This document shows, piece by piece, positions 57,322-64,000 of a stretch of 64,000 nucleotides of DNA. The notes beneath the pieces were generated by a model that worked only from the letters and a program-made list of their open reading frames with translations, ran no database searches and was not told the DNA's origin. The DNA lies in NCBI RefSeq assembly GCF_036946495.1, contig NZ_JAQIIX010000002.1, positions 2,852,001 to 2,916,000 on the forward strand. Direction: 5' to 3'. Source of the stretch: Mycolicibacterium neoaurum. GTDB taxonomy: Bacteria > Actinomycetota > Actinomycetes > Mycobacteriales > Mycobacteriaceae. The number at the start of each line of letters is the position of its first letter. The stretch's first letter is position 1. The position numbers and the translations under genes are program-made.

Positions 57322-57421
57322 GTTACAGCGATCGGGATCGCTTTGCTGTAACTGCATGTCGACGTCAAGTTTTTGTTACTTCAACGAAATCGGCGTCTAC
57401 ACCGGTTATCTGACCTAGCAT
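57322..57421 (+). promoter_or_regulatory. Promoter region of the polysaccharide-like cluster
   Basis: GTTACAGC (57322-57329) and GCTGTAAC (57345-57352) are perfect inverted arms with a nested GCGATC/GATCGC-type repeat inside, an operator or RNA hairpin candidate. TAGCAT (57416-57421) is a possible -10. The AT-rich stretch GTTTTTGTTACTTC (57369-57382) lies between. Confidence 0.4.
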
Positions 57422-57428
57422 CGCGCTC

Positions 57429-57521
57429 ATGACGTGCAGTTTCGAGGTGGCCACGGGGTCGGTGCGGCGGTGTCGCCGCAGCGACAAACAGGCCGGTAAG
57501 CGCACGGCATCACCGGGCTGA
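57429..57521 (+). CDS. Possible leaderless upstream ORF, 30 codons
   Basis: ATG at 57429 lies seven bases after the TAGCAT -10-like element and reads MTCSFEVATGSVRRCRRSDK and ten more residues before a TGA at 57519. The main gene starts seven bases later at 57529, so the uORF could control it by re-initiation. No homology is known to me; it may be chance. Confidence 0.3.
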   Translation: MTCSFEVATGSVRRCRRSDKQAGKRTASPG

Positions 57522-57528
57522 CCGGCTG

Positions 57529-59046
57529 ATGGACACCTCCACAGCGGCCGCGGAAGTCGCCGCGGCCGAACCCAAACCGTTCCTGGAGCGGTACTACGAT
57601 CTGCATCCGGCATTCCGGGCGACGCTGCGCTGGGGACTGATCCTGGCGTTGTTCATCCTCGCGTTCCACGACTCGATGATCAGCCTGGCCCACACCACGG
57701 CCGCCGGTGGTCTCGGCGGCTATATGTGGACGGTGCCGATCGTCTCCGTCCTGGTGGCGATCGCCGTCGCCCGTCGGCATCGCACCGAGCTTCCCATCCA
57801 CGATCGCCAGACCGACATCATCACCGGCGGTATGGCATTGGTGCTCGCCGTCGTCATCGAATCCCAGCTGCTCGACCGCTATGCCCTGTACTTCCACCTG
57901 CTGCGGCTCGATGTCGTCGCGGCCTGGTTGTTCCTATCCGGTTCGTGCGTCGTGCTTTTCGGGCTGCGACCGGTCACCCGGTTCGCGTGGGTGTGGGGCA
58001 TCTTGTTGATGGCGCTTCCCTTGCCCTACTACATCGTGGTGGTGCTGCTCGGCGGCGGTGCCTTCGCGGCCGGGGCGGCGAGTCTGTTGGTCGCCGCGAT
58101 CGGCACCGCCGTGGCGGTCGGCCGGACCTGGCGGCGCGGGGTGATCGGGTCGCTGCGGGCCTGGGCGGTCGGCTTCGCGGTGCTGATCACCATCGAGCTC
58201 GCCTTCCCCGATGCGCCGATGTTCGTCTACCAGCAAGTGCCTGCGGTGACCGCCATCTGCGTGGTGGGAACACTGATGTTCCTGCAGGCCCGCCGCGGCG
58301 CACCGAAGAAGATCCTCGACCGTGAGGTGGAACCGCTGGCGTCCCGGCAGGTCTGGGTGGGCGTCCCGGTGGTGGTGGTGACCGCGGTGGCACTGGCGCT
58401 GTGCCAACTGCCGAGCGGGACCTCGACATCACCCGTCGCCGTCGCGGCGCCGGGCCCGTTGGAGCCGGGCCGGGGGCTGACCGCGCCGTACGGGTGGACG
58501 GTCACCGAACAGCAGGAGTTCACCGATGTCGACCGGCTCTACGGCGACGGCGCCACGCTGGTCCGCCAGTACCTCGTCGCGAATGTCGGTACGGCCCGGT
58601 GGGACAAGCTCTCGCGCCCGCGCACCCTCGTGGTGGACAGCACGGTGACCCGGCGACCGTTCAGCCTCGACGTCTACCCGGGCCGGGTGCTGTACAGGTT
58701 GACCAGCGCGCGCATCAGCGAGCCGCGATATTTCGACCTCGGGCACGGGGTGCAGGGCCGGCTGGTCTCGGTGGTCGACGACAGGCTGCTGGTGACCTGG
58801 AACTCAATCCAATTTGCCTGGGGAGACAAGGATCTGGCGCAGCGCGTATCGGTGTTCGCGGTGGACAATCACGATGCAGATGCGCCCTTCCCGACGCCGT
58901 CGACCAGTGTGGCGTCCAATATCGGGGCGCTGTTCACCCTGTTGTTCCGTGGTAACGGTGTCCTGGATCAGCGCACGCCCGTCTTCAAGGACGAGGACAT
59001 GCTGCTGAGTTTCACGAGGTCGCTGGTGACGGCGCAGTTCCCATGA
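57529..59046 (+). CDS. Polytopic membrane protein with exosortase-like N-terminal half
   Basis: 505 aa. About eight membrane helices in residues 30-300, with 'RPVTRFAWVWGILLMALPLP' recalling exosortase/archaeosortase proteins in order and spacing. The exosortase active-site motif (ACSG, then Arg and His) is not visible, so the call is weak. A last helix ('VWVGVPVVVVTAVALALC', about 270-288) leads to an exported C-terminal domain (about 290-505), a layout like exosortase-EpsI fusions in polysaccharide loci. It overlaps the next gene by four bases. Likely a partner in surface polymer synthesis or export. Confidence 0.6.
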   Translation: MDTSTAAAEVAAAEPKPFLERYYDLHPAFRATLRWGLILALFILAFHDSMISLAHTTAAGGLGGYMWTVPIVSVLVAIAVARRHRTELPIHDRQTDIITGGMALVLAVVIESQLLDRYALYFHLLRLDVVAAWLFLSGSCVVLFGLRPVTRFAWVWGILLMALPLPYYIVVVLLGGGAFAAGAASLLVAAIGTAVAVGRTWRRGVIGSLRAWAVGFAVLITIELAFPDAPMFVYQQVPAVTAICVVGTLMFLQARRGAPKKILDREVEPLASRQVWVGVPVVVVTAVALALCQLPSGTSTSPVAVAAPGPLEPGRGLTAPYGWTVTEQQEFTDVDRLYGDGATLVRQYLVANVGTARWDKLSRPRTLVVDSTVTRRPFSLDVYPGRVLYRLTSARISEPRYFDLGHGVQGRLVSVVDDRLLVTWNSIQFAWGDKDLAQRVSVFAVDNHDADAPFPTPSTSVASNIGALFTLLFRGNGVLDQRTPVFKDEDMLLSFTRSLVTAQFP

Positions 59047-61106
59047 CCAGACCCGACGATTCTCGGGTGCCCGACAGATATCCACGCACGATGGGGAGTT
59101 CGATGAGTTCAACACGGGACGACGCCGAAGTCGGCCACGGCATTCGGAGGTTGCCGCGTCTGCTGGCGGTGCCCGCCGCCGTCCTGCTCGCCGGCGGGCT
59201 GGCTTTACCGGCGATCGCTTCGGCCGAACCCGAACCCGAAGCCCAGACATCGTTGGCGAACTCACCCTCGCTGAGCCTGCGCGTACTCGGCGGTGATCCG
59301 ACCATCACGCTGTACGGCGCAGAAGGCACACAGACGGTGTCGATCCCGGTGCAGGCCGGGCTGCTACCGACCGAACTGAACGTGACCGCGCGCCTGCCGG
59401 TCAACGCGCTCGGCGGCACGATCGAGGTCATCCAGGACGACCGCGTCGTCTCGCGGGTGCCGCTTCCTGCCGACGACGGCCGATTTGCCATTCCGCTGAT
59501 CGGTGCTCGGGTGGTCGACAGTGCGGTGACCGTACAACTACACAGTTTCCTCACCCTGCCGGAGGGCAATTGCGTATTCGAGGCTGACAATCCACTGCGC
59601 CTCGGTGATGCGGAGGTCCGGTATGCCGGCCAGGAGGTGGCGCCGATCTCGGTGGCCGAATTCCTGCCACCGATTCTGCGCAAACTGACGATCTTCGTTC
59701 CGCGCGAGCCGTCCTCGGCGGAATCCGATGCGGCACTCAAGCTTGCCACCGCGACCGTCGCCAGGTACGGCACCCAGCGCATCGAGGTCGAACTCGTGGA
59801 GAACGACGGCACCGCGGTGCCGGCGCCTCAGCCTCTCGAACGACAGATCGTCGTGCGCGAGGGCGGGGACGCACGGCTCGCGCTGATCGGGACGAACGCG
59901 GTTCGCGCGCTGTCGGTTTCGGGCAGCGCGGGCGATCTGGCCAACCAGACCCGGTTGTTGTCCAGCGACCTGGCCCGATTGGCCGTCCAGTCCGCCGCCG
60001 TCGTCGGCCCGCTGTCTGCCGCACCCGTCCTGCCCAGCGACCACACCACCATCCGGGGGTTGGGCCAACCGGGCGTCAACGCCACCGCGTTGGTCAACCC
60101 CAAGGTGAGCATTCCGCTGGACCAGACCCGTCTAGGCCGCGCGGTCGAGGATGTGCGTGTGCATCTGCAGGGCTCGTACACACCGCTTCCGTCTGGCCTC
60201 GCCGGCCAGGTCGTCGTCAGTGTGCGCGGGGAGGTGCTCGACCGATGGCCGACCGAGTCCGCCGGCGCGATCGATCGCTGGGTGAACGTGCCCAACCGAC
60301 TCCTGGAGCGGTACACCAACCTCGACGTCGAGGTGAACGCCGCGGGCAACACCGGACGGTGCGGTGAGTTCCAGCCCATCACGTTGACCATCGACGGTGA
60401 GAGTGCGGTGGAAAGCGCGCCCGCCGATCCGCCGACACCGCTGGGCTTCCAGTCGTTGCCCCAGGCGTTGATGCCGCGCGTCGAGATCGGCGTCGGCGAT
60501 GGCACCTCGGTGGAGTTCGCCGACCTGCGGCGGGCGGTGTCGATCATGACCGGTCTGCAGCGACTCAGTAGCCTGCCGTTCGACACCGCCGTGGTATCGA
60601 CCGACGCCGCCATCGCGTCGGCGAACCCGGCGGTCGTGGTGAGCGCCGACGGTTGGGACACCGACAACGTGACGTTGCCCGTCTCGGTGGGCGCCGACGG
60701 CGTGATCACCGTCGAGAATGTCGACGGCACAGGCAAATCCACTACCTTGGCGCTCGACCCGCAGGTCGGATTCGGGTCGCTGCAAGCCCTCTACAGCGGA
60801 GGACGGACGCTGCTGGTCGCGACATCATCCGATGCACCGGGCGAGTTGGACCGGCTGTTGCAGTGGCTGGATACCGACGTCATGCGCTGGTCAGGTCTGC
60901 GTGGCAACGCCCTGATCGCGGTGCCCGGCCGGGATGTCATCCAACTGACCACGCCCGAGTCGGCGCAACCGGATGCAGTGTCCGCGGCCGATAACAGTTC
61001 GCGGTACCTGCTCGCCGGCGCGGCCGCGACGGCGGTGGTGGTGATCGGGGCGGGACTGCTGTTGCTACGAGCGCGCCGATCTCGGGGCGCCGCGGACGCG
61101 TCGTGA
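59043..61106 (+). CDS. BcsB-like cellulose-synthase regulatory subunit
   Basis: 687 aa (starts at 59091 or 59103 are also possible). A signal peptide ends near 'PAIASAEPEP' (about residue 60). Repeated beta-rich/flavodoxin-like units follow: 'LTIFVPREPSSAESDAALKL' near 218, 'VRVHLQGSYTPLPSGLAGQV' near 375, 'VPNRLLERYTNLDVEV' near 418 and 'GRCGEFQPITLTIDG' near 440, the pattern of BcsB. One C-terminal membrane helix ('YLLAGAAATAVVVIGAGLLLL', split, near 655-675) anchors it. BcsB guides the polymer from the membrane synthase. Rare in mycobacteria as far as I know. Confidence 0.72.
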   Translation: MTRPDDSRVPDRYPRTMGSSMSSTRDDAEVGHGIRRLPRLLAVPAAVLLAGGLALPAIASAEPEPEAQTSLANSPSLSLRVLGGDPTITLYGAEGTQTVSIPVQAGLLPTELNVTARLPVNALGGTIEVIQDDRVVSRVPLPADDGRFAIPLIGARVVDSAVTVQLHSFLTLPEGNCVFEADNPLRLGDAEVRYAGQEVAPISVAEFLPPILRKLTIFVPREPSSAESDAALKLATATVARYGTQRIEVELVENDGTAVPAPQPLERQIVVREGGDARLALIGTNAVRALSVSGSAGDLANQTRLLSSDLARLAVQSAAVVGPLSAAPVLPSDHTTIRGLGQPGVNATALVNPKVSIPLDQTRLGRAVEDVRVHLQGSYTPLPSGLAGQVVVSVRGEVLDRWPTESAGAIDRWVNVPNRLLERYTNLDVEVNAAGNTGRCGEFQPITLTIDGESAVESAPADPPTPLGFQSLPQALMPRVEIGVGDGTSVEFADLRRAVSIMTGLQRLSSLPFDTAVVSTDAAIASANPAVVVSADGWDTDNVTLPVSVGADGVITVENVDGTGKSTTLALDPQVGFGSLQALYSGGRTLLVATSSDAPGELDRLLQWLDTDVMRWSGLRGNALIAVPGRDVIQLTTPESAQPDAVSAADNSSRYLLAGAAATAVVVIGAGLLLLRARRSRGAADAS

Positions 61107-61143
61107 GCATGTCGCCACGTCCGGACGATCCCGGGACCCGGCC

Positions 61144-62637
61144 ATGAAGGTACGCGAGATCCTCGACGCGCAGACCGTGACCGATGAGCAGCGGCAGTAT
61201 GCGCTGAACACGGCGATCAACGGCCTGCGCGATGACGACCCGCGCGCATCGGCGTCGAAACCATTGCTCGGATGGCAGAAGCCGGTGCTGCTGACGATGC
61301 TCGCCCTGGTCGTCGCGCTGGCGATCTGGCGGCCGATGCAGACCACCGTCGTGCTGATCGGGTTGTGCACGGCCGCCTATCTGGTGACGCTCGGCGACCG
61401 GGTGCTGATCTTCCGGCGCGGTCTGGCGTCCCGCCCGATCGCGGTCCCCGACGATATCGCCCGCGCGATCCCCGATACCGAGCTACCGGGCTACACCATC
61501 CTGGTGCCCGCCTACAACGAACCCGAGGTGGTCGCCGACCTGATCGGGGCGATGGACGCGCTGGAGTATCCGCGGGACAAGCTGCAGGTACTGCTGCTGT
61601 TGGAGGCAGACGATCAGGTGACCATCGACGCCGCCGAGGCGTGCGGCGAATCCGACATCATCACCATCCTTCTCGTTCCACCCGCCGACCCGCGGACCAA
61701 GCCCAAGGCGTGCAACTACGGCCTGCACTTCGCCACCGGGGACATCGTCACCATCTTCGACGCCGAGGACCTGCCGGAACCGCTGCAGTTGCGCCGGGTC
61801 GTTGCGGCGTTCCGCGATCTGCCCGAGGATGTGGCCTGCATACAGGCCAAGTTGGTCTACCACAACGGGCATCAGAATCTGCTCACCGCATGGTTCACCG
61901 CGGAGTACGGACTCTGGTTCGGTTATCTGCTCCCCGGCATGATGGTGAGCACCTCACCGATCCCGTTGGGCGGCACATCCAATCATCTGCGCCGTGACGT
62001 GCTGGTCGACATCGGGGCATGGGATCCCTTCAACGTCACCGAGGATGCCGATCTGGGATTGCGCATCGCGGCGCACGGCATGCGCACCGCCGTCATCGAC
62101 TCCTACACCCTCGAGGAGGCCAACAGCGACCCGATCAACTGGGTCCGGCAGCGGTCCCGTTGGTACAAGGGCTATCTGCAGACCTGGCTGGTGCACATCC
62201 GCCGACCGGTGAAGCTGTTCCGGACGTTGGGGTTACGCGCGTTCATCCGGTTCACCTTGGTGCTGGCGGGCACGCCGGTCATCGCGGTGCTCAACCTGCT
62301 GTTCTGGTTCATCACCGCACTGTGGTTCCTCGGGCAACCGGCCGTCGTCGGCAGCGTCTTCCCGCCGTTGATCTATTTCCCGGCTCTCGTCGCCATGATC
62401 ATCGGCAACTTCACCGTGATGTACATGAACATGATCGCGCTGCGCGAGGATGACCGCGCCGACCTGCTGCACGCGGCGCTGACGGTCCCGTTGTTCTGGG
62501 TGATGATGAGTATCGCCGCGGCCAAGGGCTGTTATCAGATGATCCGGCAACCGTCGTTCTGGGAGAAGACCTTCCACGGACTGGCCGAGAAGCCCGACGA
62601 GAAGACCGCACACGAAAAGGTGGTCGGCTCGTCGTGA
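61144..62637 (+). CDS. Processive family-2 glycosyltransferase (BcsA/HasA-like)
   Basis: 497 aa. N-terminal segment then two helices (about 46-85), a cytosolic GT-A domain with 'YTILVPAYNEPEVV' near residue 118, 'LLLLEADDQ' near 156, 'IFDAEDLPEP' near 205 (DxD-like), 'NVTEDADLGLRI' near 300 (TED) and 'QRSRWYKGYLQTW' near 337 (QxxRW, mark of processive synthases), then about four C-terminal helices. It would polymerise a sugar and push the chain out through its own channel. No PilZ (c-di-GMP) domain is seen. Starts 37 bases after the BcsB-like gene. Confidence 0.88.
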   Translation: MKVREILDAQTVTDEQRQYALNTAINGLRDDDPRASASKPLLGWQKPVLLTMLALVVALAIWRPMQTTVVLIGLCTAAYLVTLGDRVLIFRRGLASRPIAVPDDIARAIPDTELPGYTILVPAYNEPEVVADLIGAMDALEYPRDKLQVLLLLEADDQVTIDAAEACGESDIITILLVPPADPRTKPKACNYGLHFATGDIVTIFDAEDLPEPLQLRRVVAAFRDLPEDVACIQAKLVYHNGHQNLLTAWFTAEYGLWFGYLLPGMMVSTSPIPLGGTSNHLRRDVLVDIGAWDPFNVTEDADLGLRIAAHGMRTAVIDSYTLEEANSDPINWVRQRSRWYKGYLQTWLVHIRRPVKLFRTLGLRAFIRFTLVLAGTPVIAVLNLLFWFITALWFLGQPAVVGSVFPPLIYFPALVAMIIGNFTVMYMNMIALREDDRADLLHAALTVPLFWVMMSIAAAKGCYQMIRQPSFWEKTFHGLAEKPDEKTAHEKVVGSS

Positions 62638-64000
62638 CGAACCGGCGGCTGAAGTTCGGCATCTTCGCCGTGACCGGGATCGTGTATCTCGGGGTCGGCT
62701 GGTGGCTGCAGGTCCGGCACGGTTACATCATGGGCGACACGCTGTCCCGAGTGGCATCCACACAGGCGGTGTTGTTCAGCCGCGATCCGCACTTGGCGGC
62801 CATCGGCTTCATCTTCACCCCGGTGGCGGCGATGGTGCAGATCCCGGCCATCCTGTTCAGCGGCATCTGGACCGAGCTCGCCGAACGCGCCTTCTCCGGC
62901 ACGTTGATGTCGAGCGTGTTCATGGCCGGAGCGGCGGTGCAGATGTTCAGCATGGGTGCCGACCGTGGTCTGCCCCGGTGCTATTCGCTGACGATCACCG
63001 CATTGTTCGCCCTCAACCCGATGATCGTGTTCTACGGATCCAACGGGATGAGCGAGGCGCCGTTCATCTTCTTCATGACCTGGGCGGTGCGCCGGCTCAT
63101 CATGTGGATGGTCGACGACGATGTCCACCACCTCGTCGCCGCGGGTGGTATCGCGATGGGGTTGGCCTACCTGACGCGCTATGACGCGCTGGCGTCGGTC
63201 GGTGCGGCCGGTGTGATCGTCGGTGCCACGACCTATCTGCGGGCCAGGACCGCGCCGCGGCTACGTCGGGCCGTGCTGGACATGCTGATCGTCAGCGGAC
63301 CGGGCGTGGCGGCATTCCTCGGCTGGGCAGCGGCGGGTTGGTTGATCACCGGGGAAGCGTTCGCCCAATTCACCTCGCAGTACGGCAATGCCGCGATCCT
63401 GGAACAGTCCGGCCAGACCGCACCGAACTTCGCCGACGGTATCGGGTTCGCCGCCGCGTGCGTCATGCTGCTCGCCCCGACGCTGATTCCGCTGCTGCTG
63501 TGGGCGACGATGCAACGTTGGGGGACCCCCCGCTGGCCGATGCTGGTGGTCCCGCTCGGGATGTACGGTGCCGTGCTGGGGTTCCAGGCATTCAGTTATG
63601 CGAACGGATCGACGTTTCCGTTCCTGCGGTTCTTCATCATCGCGATCCCGATGGCGGCCACCCTGGCTCTGCTCGGTGTGCCTGACGGCGTGCTCGCCCC
63701 GGCGAAACGACGCGGTCGCTATGCTCCGATCGCTGCAGTTGCTGCTCCGACCGCCCGCCGCCGTTCTGCGGCACCCTATATCGCGGTCGCGGCGACGCTG
63801 GCCGTCGGTATCCCGGTCACGGTGTTCGGTATGAGCCAACCGGATTATGCGCCGCAGGAGTACGGTCTCGGGGCGGTGCTGAATCCGCAGCCCGACGATG
63901 TCAGCGCGCGCAAGGCCGTCGAGCAACGCATCGCGCGGACCTTCGGCACCGAGCGGCGCATCGCCGAGTATCTGGATTCCCTTGGCCTCCCCGAGAGCTC
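62634..64000 (+). CDS. GT-C-fold glycosyltransferase-like membrane protein (3' end beyond window)
   Basis: GTG 62634 overlaps the GT2 stop by four bases (GTGA) and the frame stays open for all 455 remaining codons, so the gene runs off the edge. Many membrane helices: 'FGIFAVTGIVYLGVGWWL' at the N-terminus, 'ALFALNPMIVFYGSNGMSEA' near residue 125 (the NPxxxFYG pattern of GT39/ArnT-like proteins), 'GLAYLTRYDALASVG' near 180. Such enzymes use polyprenyl-phosphate sugars outside the membrane. The end is soluble so far ('AVEQRIARTFGTERRIAEYL'). Clear cluster member by overlap. Confidence 0.75.
   Translation, partial: MTNRRLKFGIFAVTGIVYLGVGWWLQVRHGYIMGDTLSRVASTQAVLFSRDPHLAAIGFIFTPVAAMVQIPAILFSGIWTELAERAFSGTLMSSVFMAGAAVQMFSMGADRGLPRCYSLTITALFALNPMIVFYGSNGMSEAPFIFFMTWAVRRLIMWMVDDDVHHLVAAGGIAMGLAYLTRYDALASVGAAGVIVGATTYLRARTAPRLRRAVLDMLIVSGPGVAAFLGWAAAGWLITGEAFAQFTSQYGNAAILEQSGQTAPNFADGIGFAAACVMLLAPTLIPLLLWATMQRWGTPRWPMLVVPLGMYGAVLGFQAFSYANGSTFPFLRFFIIAIPMAATLALLGVPDGVLAPAKRRGRYAPIAAVAAPTARRRSAAPYIAVAATLAVGIPVTVFGMSQPDYAPQEYGLGAVLNPQPDDVSARKAVEQRIARTFGTERRIAEYLDSLGLPES

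Noticed and set aside
57529..62637. Standard cellulose (bcs) operon
   Set aside because: No PilZ domain, BcsC porin, BcsZ endoglucanase or BcsD is visible, and the added exosortase-like and GT-C genes do not fit.

Overview
The window is high-GC actinobacterial DNA whose gene order matches the M. tuberculosis Rv0648-Rv0711 region: alpha-mannosidase, ROK kinase, rplJ-rplL, mkl, rpoB-rpoC, endonuclease IV, fadE8-echA4-echA5, rpsL-rpsG-fusA-tuf, the mycofactocin cluster and the S10 ribosomal operon. It is therefore a Mycobacteriaceae chromosome. Several M. tuberculosis neighbours are missing (mmpS5/mmpL5, Rv0653c-0654, Rv0669c) and extra genes are present, so it is probably an environmental, rapid-growing Mycolicibacterium-type species. 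Assignments to named M. tuberculosis genes rest on remembered family signatures and gene order; no search was run.

Layout. 1-3199: 3' end of a GH38-like mannosidase, a small unknown protein and a ROK sugar kinase. 3219-5685: L10 leader, rplJ-rplL, and mkl (ATPase of Mce lipid importers), with strong terminators. 5697-13615: a long perfect-looking inverted repeat, then rpoB-rpoC. 13855-20760: nfo, a PAP2/Aur1-like membrane enzyme, a TetR-cupin pair, and a fadE8-echA4-paaX-echA5 fatty-acyl-CoA operon. 20770-22998: two DUF3060 envelope proteins flanking a VanX-like dipeptidase, and a TetR gene. 23063-27731: str operon rpsL-rpsG-fusA-tuf. 27766-31857: a two-component system with an unusual double-module sensor, and a SHOCT membrane protein. 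31871-38431: a KstR-type operator with a mycofactocin-type SDR, an ornithine aminotransferase/arginine-hydrolase/Lrp module, a ferredoxin reductase, and an ECF sigma factor coupled to a triple-VOC protein. 38523-45670: complete mycofactocin locus mftR, mftA (31 aa), mftB, C, D, E, F, G. 45667-51435: MFS exporter with TetR, cytochrome P450, lipoprotein carboxylesterase, hotdog protein. 51538-57234: S10 operon rpsJ to rpsQ. 57429-64000: a five-cistron membrane polysaccharide-like cluster (possible uORF, exosortase-like protein, BcsB-like protein, processive GT2, GT-C-like protein running off the end).

How it works together. Most of the window is core gene expression machinery carried in long translation-coupled operons. 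Between these blocks lie accessory modules. The mycofactocin locus makes a redox cofactor from the MftA C-terminal Val-Tyr, and it sits beside candidate cofactor users (SDR, ferredoxin reductase, MftG). The least familiar element is the terminal cluster after rpsQ. It has the logic of a bacterial cellulose-synthase-like export machine (BcsA-type GT2 plus BcsB-like partner) but lacks the usual companions and carries an exosortase-like membrane protein and a GT-C enzyme instead. No tRNA, rRNA, CRISPR array or insertion sequence was recognised.
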